Assembly: GCF_019112545.1 (NCBI RefSeq)
Contig: NW_025064886.1
Span: forward strand, 1,056,490 to 1,120,489
DNA from: Guyanagaster necrorhizus
Lineage: Eukaryota; Basidiomycota; Agaricomycetes; Agaricales; Physalacriaceae
DNA: 64,000 nucleotides
Direction of reading: 5' to 3'
Notes under the pieces: model-generated
Databases searched by the model: none
Seen by the model: only the letters and a program-made list of their open reading frames with translations
What the model was told of the DNA's origin: nothing
Translations under genes and position numbers: made by a program
In this document: one piece after another, positions 1-12,103 of the stretch
Numbering within the stretch: position 1 is the stretch's first letter
Layout of the letters: each line of letters starts with the position of its first letter

Positions 1-824
1 GTTTTCGCAGTCTGCTTGGGTTCTCATACTTCATATCTCCACTCTGATAGGTCGAGGTGAATTATTGACTCACTACTTCTCTCAAAACAGTGAGTGCACA
101 TTTTCAGGGAGTCTGACTGTCTAACCGAGTTCACAAGGTGGAGAGCCTTACCATTATGTCGGTGGAACTGAGAACACTGTTACATGGGATCAGGCTCCGT
201 CGGCAGTGACCGAAGCCAGGGCGCTGATGCAGCGTCGCATTAAATTGGCTCTTGATGACACATGCGAATCCGAATTTAATGAGGTTCTGAGGTAACGTCA
301 GTCCTTATTGGCTACGACTTCTACTGAGTGAGAAAATCCATCAGCGCTGCCTACATGCAAAAGCAGAAAATGGCGGTACGTCATCTTTGCCCTTGCTGAC
401 TATTGTCTGCTGATATCATCATTAATTCCAGTTCCACAGTGACAGCGAGCGTGGCTTAGGACCCACGGTCGCTGGTCTATCGTTGGGATCTCCAGCTCTC
501 ATGCATTTCCGCAGGCTAAGGCAGAAGTATCGCAAAGATGTTCCTGAGAACGAAGAGAAGACAGATAAAATTGTCTTTTCGTTAGTGTTGAGACATGTGA
601 GTTATTCGAAGCCTTGGTGTATGATCTTGTCACTATATAGCACTTAGGGCGACATCCTGGTTATGCAGGGTGCAGATATCCAGAAATATTACGAGTACAT
701 TTCAATATTCTTTGCTCTGCTCATCAACAACTCATGCCGTCTTTCTCCCAGACATACTGTTTTACCATCTAACTTCCGCATTGCAGCGACGGCCAGGTAT
801 ATTGCGCCTAATTCCCTTGTCTAG
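1..824 (+). CDS. AlkB-like 2OG-Fe(II) dioxygenase, 3' part
   Basis: Only the C-terminal part is in the window; the gene begins upstream. Spliced exons give the 2-oxoglutarate/iron oxygenase core. The iron-binding His and Asp lie in FHSDSERGLGP (from about 432), followed by LSLGSPALMHFR. After two introns come GDILVMQGADIQKYYEH, where YYEH supplies the distal His and its codon is rebuilt across the intron ending near 750, and then NFRIAATARYI with the Arg that binds 2-oxoglutarate. The stop is TAG at 822-824. The sequence shows a complete catalytic triad. Oxidative demethylation or hydroxylation is known for AlkB relatives, but the substrate here is unknown. The upstream exons before about 190 are hard to resolve. 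An open frame at 670-954 in another phase is a shadow of this gene. Confidence 0.75.
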
Positions 825-1040
825 AGCTTGCGCTTGTGGTAGATCTGCGTACGCTGGGTGTGTAGAAGTAGGCTGTATGTTATGTAAATTATCGACTTTT
901 CCCTATGTCAATGATGCCGAGGGTCTGGAAACCTACGTATTCCAATGCATGTAGATCGTCGAGGACTTCTCAACATTTTCAGAACGGTGTGGTAATTAGA
1001 GTACATTATAGTCAGTATATCTCACGTATAACAAGTGTAA

Positions 1041-3065
1041 TCAGTCATCCTCATCCCAGTTGCCGGCCTGCTGAGGAATTTTAGGTCCTCCTGCCGGTTT
1101 ACTCATGATGATACTGTCGACGCTCAGTACAGAGACGGCGGCTTCTGTTGCCAAACGAATGGCCCATGTCTTAGCGCCCAGAGAATCATAGATCTTGTAT
1201 GCGGTCGATTGCAAGGTGCCGTCGGTTTCGGCCTAGATGATAAATTATAATAATTTAACGATCGCCAAAAAAGATGACAGACCTCAACATCCACACCCCA
1301 AGCCGCGCCGCCGTCCTCCTCATGCTTCGCCCACAGACGGCTGAGCACCTCGTTGCCTTCAGCTCCACCAAGGGCATTCTCTGCTAGGGTCCGGGGTATC
1401 ACCTCGAGCGCAGTAGCATACCGTTTAACTGCATGTTGTGCGAGGCCCTTCAAAGAACTGCCGTATATTTCTACCCTCTTCGCAAGCTCCAGTTCGGATG
1501 CCCCAGCGCCCGGTACCAACCGAGCGTCTTTCATCAGACTCTTAATCACATTCACGCCATCATCAACCGCCCGTTCGAGGTCATCAAGATGGTTAGAGGT
1601 GGCTCCCCGAAGCACGATTGTCGCTGTGCGTGACCGACCTCCCGGCGAGCGAGAGTCGAAACTTGCATCTTCCTCAGATAATTGACGAAGTACAGTTACA
1701 CGATCACCGCCTATTTCAATGGTCTCGAAGATATCGACATAACCTGCTTCTTCGGGAGTAGGCGCGCCCATGCGAGCTAGAGGGGTAGCATTAACTACGC
1801 GACAGACGCGTCGGAGATCAAACTTGGACAGGACTTTGAGAACAGCGATATTGAAACGATTAAGGTAGTGGAGTGCAAGTTCTCCAACGCTTGAACCAGC
1901 GATGATGATCTGGACACCCGAATCGGCAATCTCTTTGAAAATCTGGCCGTAGATGAGTAAATTTTGAGGCGGCCAACATTAAAAAACAGACCTTCTCGAG
2001 ATGTTTCTCCTCTCCACGAGTAAAATTGAGCATTTCGTCGGCATTTTTGATGAGGACCGTTCCTTTAGTCTCGGATTGTGCAACATCCAATGCTGAAGTG
2101 AATACGGCAACTTTAGCTTTCGTCACTTTTTTTACCATCCCTAAACTTTGGTAAGCCATGAAGACGAAAAGGGCTATTGAGCTCACCCTCTGGCTCTCGA
2201 CCGAAAACCATTCCTTGCACAACCCTACTTCCAGCAAGACTTCCACCCATTATTTTGACGACGCGCACATTGTCCACATTAAAGTTTTTGGGATTTGCAG
2301 GCATAACGGCAAGGGCAGCTTCCGCAACCAAAGCCGATAGAGTATCCTCAAATCCGTACTGTTTCGATGCAATTGCAGGCTTGAGAGCTGAAGCCAGCAC
2401 TGGCTCTGTCAAAGGCGAAGGGAGACTAAAGGTAGACAATTCTATAACGATCATCAATCAGCGAGCCAATGCAGAAATATATGCGACGCACTTTCAAGCT
2501 CTGAGAGAGCCCGGGCAGATGCAATTTCATACCCCTTGATGATTTCAGACGGGTGTAAGCCCATAATGAGCAAATTTTCGGCTTTCTTGAGGAGCTCTCC
2601 GGCCAGTATGATCACCATATTCGTCGCGTCGCCCATCTGTCCTTTGGTAAAGAAAGAAATGTCAGAAGGAAAGAGAGCGCACCTCAGCCTCCTGCGCTTG
2701 TGAAGCCATGACCAAAAGCTTTGCAGCAGGATGAATAACCTCGACCTCTCTGATAATCGTAGCCGCATCCGATGTCACGAAGAGTCTTCCAAGGTGGTTG
2801 ATGATCAGTTTGTTCCGTCCTGAAGTCCTTATAAGCATCTCCTCAGCCACACAGAATAACAGAACGCGCCGTTGGGACCAAAACTCGTCCTTACAAGATC
2901 TGATAGCTCAGAGACAGCTTGTATATTTCGGAGAACGGCGTCTTCGATGCCTTGAAGTTGCTGCCTACAGTTTCAGTACAGAAATAAAAACATTGCCGAG
3001 CACTGCACCTTGTATCCATCCTTGAAGAGCTGGATATTGTTCGATTTGGGCACTTTCAATGACAT
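1041..3065 (-). CDS. CCT8: T-complex protein 1 subunit theta
   Basis: This is the theta subunit of the cytosolic CCT/TRiC chaperonin, the hetero-oligomeric double ring that folds actin, tubulin and other proteins with ATP. Spliced exons give about 545 residues, the normal length. Visible signatures are the N-terminal block after MSLKVPKSNNIQLFKDG, the phosphate-loop region LVRTSFGPNGRNK, TSDAATI, the apical segment, ATPLARMGAPTPEEAG, and the C-terminal block DDGVNVIKS / LVPGAGASELELAKRV / GLAQHAVKRYA. The start is ATG at 3065 because it gives the conserved N-terminus; the stop is TGA at 1041-1043. There are at least six short introns, and the one at 2820-2869 uses a GC donor. The gene diverges from the SDR gene, with 157 bp between start codons. 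Identification is secure. Confidence 0.95.
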
Positions 3066-3222
3066 CTCTTGAGCAGGAAAGTGAACGCGTTCAAGTGGAA
3101 AGGAAGGGTGTGTTTGGCTGACGCTTCGATGATAAATAGACGGAAATTGATGACGAACCTCTGGCAACCAAGGCTCTGCAAGGTTTGTTTCGTACACATC
3201 CACCTTTCATCTTTCTCAAGCC

Positions 3223-4706
3223 ATGGTCCTAGGAATTCTCGATGCGGCAGTCAATTCTGCGTACTTTCCCAAAAATTATGTACAACACATAGCGACCGCG
3301 GCCGCATCATTGGTCCTCGTCCACGCCTTTTCTCAAGGGCGAACTACGAACCGCGACCGGGACCTTCATGCGAGGACAGTGTTGGTGACGGTGCGTTGTG
3401 GCCGTCTTTCTTCGAATAGTATATACTTACTTTAAATAATAGGGAGGCTTTACGTCGCTGGGTTTAACCCTTATTCAGGCGCTCGCTCAACGGGGAGCCC
3501 ATGTCATTGCTTTGACCTCAGATCCAGTAGAATCTGCAGAAGTCACCATTCTCATCGGACTTCTACGGACGTCCACTTCCAATGAGAACATATATGCAGA
3601 GCAATGTGACCTATCTTCTCCTTCCTCCATCCATGCGTTCTGTACTCGTTTCATGGCTGGGCAAGATCAGCGACTAGACGCGCTGCTCTTTGCTCATGAA
3701 TATCAACATTTGGGTTCATTTGGATTTCTATCCCCAGCTACTGCAGAACTGCAGAAAGAACGCGAAACAAGATCATTGGCGACTTTTCTTTTGATCACTT
3801 TACTCCTTCCTGCGCTTCTAGTCGCGCCCGTGGAGCGAGATATTCGCATAATCAATATTGTCAACCGATTCTACGCTGCCGCAGCAAACAAGTCATTCTC
3901 GGTCCCCTTCTCGTATTCTGTATCAACCCCCCCAAACCCCCAAAATTCAATATTCCTCGCCGAGGGTACGCGTGCTTTGAAGACTTGCATTCTCACACGC
4001 CATATACAGCGGGTTTTGGATGCTCTTCCGTCCGCGCAAGTGCCCAAGACAGATGTCAATAGTAGTTCAATACCAGTAATCGACGCCAAGACTCAGAAAT
4101 CAAATATCGTTACTGTTAGCGTGTCTCCTGGCATCAGTAGAGTGGATACTATCGCGCCCCTTTTTCATGCAGATTGGACGGGAAAATTTGGTCGGTCTTA
4201 CCTGGGAGTTGTATTGTGAGTGAACCTACAAGGTTTTGTGCCTTCTCTGATCTTGAGCAAGGTATCTCCTCTTTCAACCAATCTTTCGTCTTATTTTCAA
4301 GTCACCAATATCCGCTATACAATCTGTTTTGCATGTCTTATTCATTCCGACGCCTTTCAAAATTATTCCGAGGGCAAAGCAGCCCAAAGACAATTCGGAT
4401 TCCGTGATCGAAAACTCGGTCGTAGAGATACCAGAGGAGATACTCAAGCCAGGATCTTTGTATGCTGAGTGTGCTGTTGTGCCGCTCAAGATGCCAACTA
4501 TGGACTTTCCTGCCCCTGTCAAGGAACAGGGTTCCAAAGGAAAGGCAAAGGCAAAGGCTAAGCCCACGGAGGGAGTGATGGAACTTCCTGATGATGGGGA
4601 ACTTGGGGGAGAGTCGACAGGCAGAGCCGTGTGGGAAGCCTATGAGGCTGCAGTGAAAGTATGGCAAGAAGCTGAACCTAAGAAGCCGGTAAAAGCAGGA
4701 GGCTGA
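3223..4706 (+). pseudogene. SDR-type NAD(P)-binding protein interrupted by an in-frame TGA
   Basis: Exon 1 (3223-3390) ends in VLVT and exon 2 (from 3443) continues with GGFTSLGLTLIQALAQRGAH, together the Rossmann GGxxxLG nucleotide loop of short-chain dehydrogenases. The frame stays open through a region with HADWTGKFGRSYLGVVL and then meets TGA at 4217-4219. The same frame carries on with LQGFVPSLILSK, a 40-bp intron (4262-4301) and SAIQSVLHVLFIPTPFK, then a Lys/Ala-rich tail to TGA 4704-4706. Coding resumes directly after the TGA in the same phase, and no plausible intron removes it. It looks like a single nonsense change at a position where relatives have an aromatic residue. A sequencing error or stop readthrough remains possible. 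The catalytic YxxxK is not clear, so even an intact protein may not be an ordinary reductase. Confidence 0.65.
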
Positions 4707-4940
4707 GAAGACTGGGAGTTGATAACCTACTCTTGAACTGACATAAGTATGGGCGCATGTAGGCGCAATATACCAATATGTCACGCATAATGCTTATGTC
4801 ATAGAAGCCGAACCATTTGCCGGTCGTATCACGTCCGTCCATTTACCATTTCTATCTCCGTACTCGAGGGACGATTCTACCATTATACGACTTTTGAGCA
4901 CGTTTGACTGGACAAGTTCTAGCTAGTTTCTATCGCTGGG

Positions 4941-7900
4941 ATGTCTACCGAAAATGGTGCCATAATTGAGGATATCCAAGAGGTGCGTTCTGTCGCCAAG
5001 CTCCGGATTAAATCCTTTTATGAGATATGCCACTTAGACGGAAATCACAGAGGAACATGGTGAAATGTATGTATTCCAGTGGATAGCGTCGATGGAGAAA
5101 AAAATTGCGGATATGCCTCTGGTGCGTCGTCATTGCATCGCTGCCCTCGTAGTCTACACATATTTTTCTATAGTCCACTCTCAAGGCAAAGCAAGCAGAG
5201 ATTGAAACCACGCTGGTGAAAATCATCACTGCTCCCAGCCCTTTCCCACTCCCAGGCCGTGCCATCAGGAATGTTGTAGCACGATGTCTCGTCTCTTTGT
5301 ACGCACGGTCAGAGACGCGGACGCTGTTCGACACCATTCAGGCATTCCTCAAGATTGTCGGCGACTCAAAGACGGCGGATAGGGATCATCGTCGGATGTG
5401 CGTGTTGTATGCACGGTTCCTGTGATTGAAGGATTCACCTTAGGAAAATAGAGCCGCACTATACTGCATCGGCGAAGTAATGCTTGCTTTTGGATCACAG
5501 GTACGTGTATGGTCGCCTTTAGATGATGTTTTACTGAAAATCTGACTCATGCAGTTCATGTCGTTTATGGCCGAGATCGCAATATTAACCTTGCGCCTAT
5601 CGAAATCCTCTTCTAACGTCGGTTTGCTCGAGTGCATACTTATCTACTGCTCAACATAAGCTTTTCTAGTCTCCATTACTGCGCTACCATGCTATCGTGG
5701 CACTCCGGAAATCTCTCTTCTCTGCGAAAAGAGCTGTTACAGATAGCACAGTTAAGGACATCATAAAGCAGATGAGGTCCGCCTTGGTTGATAAATGTTA
5801 TCCCGTTCAGAGGGCATCTGCCGAGGTCGAGCATTCCTTCTGCCCTCTTACTTTGCGGCCGATTTGACACTGCCATTATTAGGTGCTCATTGTGATGTAT
5901 TCCGGCGACAACCACCCTTCCATAGGCGACATTGACACTATCATTGCTCTCAGTGTCCGAAATCTGGAGCATGCGGATCATGCTACCCGGCACTCTCTTT
6001 CCCAGTTGGTCGGGCACCTGTTGGCTTCTACCCAGACGCCAAGGGTTGTCCCAAGCTCTGAACCCCCCGTGAAGAAAAGCGGAGCCGAACTCTTGGATGT
6101 CGATTCCACAACAGCGGGTCATGCTGCTGCGTCTGAAGTAACGAAACCCCTTCTCACCCCGACGGAAATGCTATCGCACTTGTCGATGCAATATAACAAG
6201 CCGAACCTGTCTCGCAAGTGCCGCATAGGATTGTTCGATTTTTACGCAGCACTTATTATAAAGCTTGGGGGCGCCTTCGCTGAGACCAACTATTCCTTGA
6301 TCGTTTCCCATCTCATGACGGAAATTGTCTCGAGCCCACGGAGTGGAAGCAGCCGCTATGAAGTCTTACTAGTTCGCCGATTAGTCGAGATATTGTTGAG
6401 AGATTTAATCGGAGTCCGCATGTTGAGCGAACAGGGACAGATAGGTGCTATCCAGGAGCTAGCTAGTTCTTACCTGAAGCGGTGGCCTGCCTTGATGCCG
6501 GGTCAGACAGCGCCTTCGTCTGTTGTTCTAGCGATTATCTTGCAAGAGGTGGCTGGATTATTGCAGCAACTTGGGAACGCCCCGCCTCCAGTACAGGTGT
6601 GTTTTTCTCTTATCTTTTCCTGACCTTGATGTTAATTCTTTGCGATTACAGGATGTTGTAGCAGAGCCTTTGGTGACATTACTTGCCCACCCGAGCTACA
6701 CTATCAGAGTGAATGCTTCGTGGACTCTTCGGTGCTTCTGTTCATCGACGCCCCTACGATTGCCGAAGACCATCATCACTGTCTTTGAACTATTGCAAAG
6801 AGATATGACCACCATTCTATCCCCGGCAGCTCCTTCTGACATCAATCCGCGATCACTTGGACACGCATACGGTCTATCGGCACTCGTGTCAATTATACCT
6901 GAGCGTCCGTTGTACGTTTCTTACGATGTTAGCGCCAAGGTCCTAGACATGGCTATTCAATTGCTCAAGCATTCAGCAGAGCATGATGTAAAGATTGCAG
7001 GCATCGAGGTGGAAGTTGCATGGACTTTAATAGCATCTTTGATGTCCCTTGGACCCAACTTTGTCCGAGCACACCTTCAGCAATTGCTAGTCCTCTGGCG
7101 GAACGCACTCCCCAAGCCAACCAGTAAGGATGTTGTTGACAATGCCACACGACCCCTGGAGGAGTGGATGTTTCTATTTCATTTACGAGAAAGCGCCATC
7201 GGTGCCATTCTGTCGTTCTTAAAACACAACTCCTCGACTCTTGTCACCTTAGATGTCGGACGTAGGGTTGCGATGGTCCTAAGCAACGCCCTGTTGTTTG
7301 CGAATAATTTCATAAATCAGAAAGTCGACGATGGGACCGATACTCAAATTCCTAGCCCTCAACCCAAGGGTCTGACACTAAAAGGAAGGGAGGCTTTGCT
7401 GCGACGGCGTGTATACGAATGTTTCACCGCCTTAGGCTTCTCAAACATTCCAGACTCCACACAAACAACTCTCCTCCAATCTGCTGTCGCGCTCTTCGCA
7501 AGTGCTGACGGATATGCAGGATCCTCTGTTCAGGCTGCTATAGCGTCATCTTCAGGTACCTTCACTTCGGTCTGGAACAGTGTGGATGGATATGCGTATG
7601 GTGTGACATTCACCGAGATAGTAGACCATGGCGACCTTGGCGCCCATAGTGATTCCACAACCGAAAGAAAGGATCAGTTGAATCGAGATTCTATCGAAGC
7701 ATCGATCGACTCCTTGGTGAGGAAACACCTGTCCCTTAAATCTGTGTTTTTGTTGCTCATTTGACTCCCAAGCTTCGCAAACCGATCTTTGGCGCTCGCG
7801 AACACGACAAATTGACATTATCCCGTATGCGAGTAGAAGGCGAAGCTGAACAAGAACCGCCACCTCCAGCCACAGCAATTGTGGATGCAGCCATTGACCT

Positions 7901-10900
7901 CTTTGCTCGATTGTTACCGTTGCAGGACACAACATCAACTGTGAGGACTATCACACAGCTACTTGAGGCAGTCCGTTCTCCCAGGCTGGAGAAAAACACA
8001 GGTCGTAAAGCCGCTGCCACAATCAATGCGACGATTGCTTTAGCGCTTACTCTACGGAACGCAACAACGTCTCACTACCGTCAGGCTCGAGATACTTTTG
8101 GTAGTAGCCAAGTGACAACCCTGTTGTCTCCATTTCTGAAGGTGATCTCCACCGCTAATTAAGCAGCCCAAGGAATCTAACCGTCCTTAGGATACTCTAG
8201 TAGATGGGGATCATGTTCTGCGCTCAGCCACAAGTGAATGCATTGGTCGTTTGGCAAGCTTGGGAGGTATCAACTTCCTCACGAATCAGATAAAGCAGCT
8301 AGTGGATCAGATCGTTAGCAACCGAGACCCTTACGCTCGTGCCGGCTGCGCTCTTACTTTCGGCGCTGTATACACTCATGTAGGAGGCCTCGCTGCTGGT
8401 CCGCTCCTGAAGACGACCGTGAACGTTCTCATGTCTCTCAGCAACGATCCTCATCCTTTGGTTCACTTCTGGGCACTGAACGCGCTGGCCCGAGTTATAA
8501 ATGCTGCAAGTTTGGCATATGCACCGTTCGTGTCAAGCACTCTGGGTATGCTTCTTAAAATTTATCTGATGGATTCCCATGAGTGTGAAGGTGGTTCACT
8601 CTCTAATGCCAACCTCAGCGGTGACTATCCCGCTTATCCAGTGGTCTGTCAGATCATTGATGCTGTCATCACCGTCCTCGGCCCTGATATACAGGAATCT
8701 TCAAAAACCAGGAGCCTGGTTCTTAACCTGGTACATGAATACTCTTTGGAAGTGGACGAGGGCATTCGAGTTGAAGCTATAAAATGCTTCCAACATTTCC
8801 TAATGTTCGCGCCCGAACATGTTGATATACCCGATTTGGTCAATCATTTCCGTGGCTACCTATCCTCTACATGTCGGCCGTTGAAGGTCGCATCGATTAA
8901 TGCACTATATCAACTCGTGCAGAAGGATGCTCTCGCTATGTCTAAAATAGGTGGAGACCAGCTGGTGGAGAATCTCTTTAGCATGCTTGATGACGATGCA
9001 TCTGTCGAAGGCGTTCGAAGTGTCATAACCAGCTGGCTTCATCAAACGGTCGTCTATAATCCGTCTGCATGGATTGATTTATGCCAGCGGATAATGTCTC
9101 GGACAACGGCGTCACAGCAGGTGGCTGATGCTGCGACCCGACACAATATGCGAGACGATGAGGGTGAATCTTTGAGTGTGGGTATAATGCAAGATGGGAG
9201 CGACAGCGTACGCGCACATCTTACGTCGCGTTGGAGGACACAATTGTTTGCTCTTCAATGCTTGCACCAGATCTGTTCCATCGTGGCCAAAAGTGGGAGG
9301 AAAGAACACGTGGATATTACGTTTGCTCGCACTCAGGGAATACCGACCTCTGGTCTCCTGATCTCTCGGGTAGCAGATTTAATCAAAATGGCCTTCACTG
9401 CATCCACGGCGTATGTTACTGAAATACGGATGGAAGGACTCGTTGTCCTGCGTGATGTTATTCAGGTGCATTGACATTCTGGTATTACGAAATCTATGTG
9501 CTGAAAGTAACTCAGATATTCGCGACATCTCCCGACCCTGCATTTGAGGACTCCCTTCTTTTGGAGCAACACCAAGCACCTATTACTGCTGCACTGACTC
9601 CGGCATTTTCCGCAGATTCGACACCAGAAATTCTAGCCTCTGCAGTTCAGGCTTGTGCAGTGTTCGTTGGATGTGGTGTAGTGAAAGATGTTAACCGAAT
9701 GGGCCGCATACTCAAGTTGCTTACGACTGCTCTCGAACAGTCAAAAGGTCAGGCATGTCGACAGACTGTTTTTCTTTAGCTTCTGAAACCAGCTTCATCT
9801 GCACAGATTCGGGAATGGTGAAGCTTGGGGAGACTGCAGAACTCAGTCCCAATGCGTCTGCTATGCTAAGAATATCGACGGTATCCGCGTGGGCTGAGCT
9901 TGAAATCTCTAGTACTAGGCAGTCCTACCTCAAGAACGTTGTAGATCCTTACCGAACGTCCCTTGCGACGTTGTGGGTGGTCTCTCTTCGAGATTATGCT
10001 AGCATCAGGATCGATTCAGAGTTTCTTCATGATACTTCTTCAGTCGCGTTGGATTCCACTTATTCAAGTCTGGGGAAGGAGGTACTGTTACCGGTGTGTC
10101 CTCCCACACTGGAATTTATGCAATACTGAACAAGCCTATAAAGTACTATGCACAATCTTGGTCCCTCATACTTCAGGCTGTCGCTACTGCAATGCAGGCC
10201 AACGACCCGCATATTCTTGCTGCTATGCATGGCCGTGAAGGTGGTGATGTTGGAATTGCCACCACAAATGGCAACGGTCATGAAGAACCCTCCGCTTTGT
10301 TCTTCGTCGTGTTCGGATTGGCGTATGAGGCGCTCGTATCATCTGCTGATTCTAATTCAATGAGTTCTACTCAACAATCCGCAGTGCTGAGCGCACTGAT
10401 GGCTCTGAAGTGCCTCGTTCTACCGCAGTACGCTGGGAAGGCCATAATGGATCCAACAATCTTCGATGAATTCATTGCTGTCTGTTATCGCATGGCTATG
10501 ACTGAGACAGCATCTATACAAACGCATCTCATTGAAGTACTCTCCGTCTTCGCCCTCTCGCAAGAAGGCTTAACCGACAGGTAAGAAGCTGCTCTACTTG
10601 AAATCTTCTGCATTGACACGATGATATGGCCTCAGCTCACTTGATATACTCTCTGCAAACTCTCCGAAAGCACACTGTTTGAGAACGTGTGCTTATATAC
10701 TTAGGCATACAACATCTGCTTCCCAGGGCCCTATCATCCGTGAGTAATCTGTTGAAAGGACTGTAAAAAGTGGCATGAATGCCCTTACAGAAGGGGATAT
10801 TGTGAATCGCATAAAGATGATAACGGCCTGTTTCTCCGCCTTTGGAAACATCGCGGCATCCCTAAATACATCTCAGCGAGAAGATATACGTGGTGTAGCC

Positions 10901-11952
10901 ATCCTCCTTTATAGTGGTATGTTTAATCGCCTACTCTTTCTCGTGAAAGGGACAACGAACTTATATGCATTCAGAAATGCTCAAGGACGAATCGTCTGAA
11001 ATCGACCTTGTTGGTCCCACCCTCCCCTGTCTTAAGGCGTTGCTGGATCTTCCTACCTTGACGGCGCGGGACTCGAGGGATCGATATAGTCGTCTGGTGC
11101 ATGGCCTCATATCGGCTTGTTTGCTTAACATAGATGGTATGAGGTAGGTGCCTCAGGGTATATACCTCGATCTATCTTTCATTCACCTTTTGCACAGAGG
11201 ACGGCAAGGGTTCATATCCACCAAGAAAGTCAAGAACAACCTGTTAGCGGCTGTACTTATATTAACCGTGATACCACCGACTATCAAAGTAGGGCGAGCA
11301 GTTCTGGAACATGGTTGTTTCCTGATTTCCCAGAAGCTACTTGATGCTGACGAGGTAAGAATGAAACATTGTCATGGGGCACGATCTGATGTTGTGCATC
11401 AGGCGTCTTTGACTGCTGCTCATTGCGCTAAGACACTAATGATCGCCTCCACCTCGGGTAACCCTGTTCTTCGCCAGTGCGCAAAACTTTTGGTTCCTAG
11501 TCTGATAGAGTATATTGCCAAAATGGCGCCTCTCGTAAATGACGGATCAATAACGGAATCCCATGCTGCAGCTATCGGCGAAGTTTGGAAAGCTTTTTCG
11601 TCCTTCTTCGCCTCTGTTGCAGAAGAGCATCGTATGTCTTCTACTTTTCTGTTGTGGACATGTGTTTAATTATGTTCTAGGCTCGCGATTATTGGGTGTT
11701 ATACTGCCTACAATCACTCTCCTCCTCACGAACACACAAACACCACCTTCGCCAATCGTTACACAAAGCGTTGCACAACTACTGTCGTATGCAACATCCT
11801 CTCCTGTGGCCTTCAAGGACGCGGCAGGGAAGTTGGAACCGTCATCTCGAGAACTATTAGAACAATCAGTGCGCCGGGCAATCGGTGGCAGCGCCACATC
11901 CACAATCGGAGGTAATGCTGCGAAGCCCCAAATATCGTTACGATCTTTCTAA
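4941..11952 (+). CDS. LAA1: HEAT-repeat protein, LAA1/HEATR5 family
   Basis: A very long, multi-exon HEAT-repeat protein on the scale of yeast Laa1 (about 2,000 residues). Known family members bind the AP-1 clathrin adaptor and act at the trans-Golgi and endosomes. The start MSTENGAIIEDIQE (ATG 4941) is followed by introns of about 45-60 bp. Family blocks are visible, including PGRAIRNVVARCLVSLYAR, YPVQRASAEVL and, near 8330-8560, ARAGCALTFGAVYTHVGG with DPHPLVHFWALNALARVI and STLGMLLKIYLMDSHE. The last two match the most conserved HEATR5 segment. The reading frame can be followed through every exon junction I checked, to the stop at 11950-11952. I saw no broken frame. The exact number of introns is uncertain because some exons are short. 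Confidence 0.88.
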
Positions 11953-12103
11953 GTAGAGAGCTGTACCAAGTCAGAGATCATGTATTGTTAGTTTTTACTG
12001 GACATAAACAAGTTATGAATAATTATCGATAATAAGAAGTGCGCCTAGACGAACAACATATAGTAGCGATAACACAAGGAGGCCAACCAAATGAAAAGTA
12101 CTA

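Noticed and set aside
670..954. 94-codon open frame
   Set aside because: It overlaps the dioxygenase exons in another phase; the real product ends at 824.
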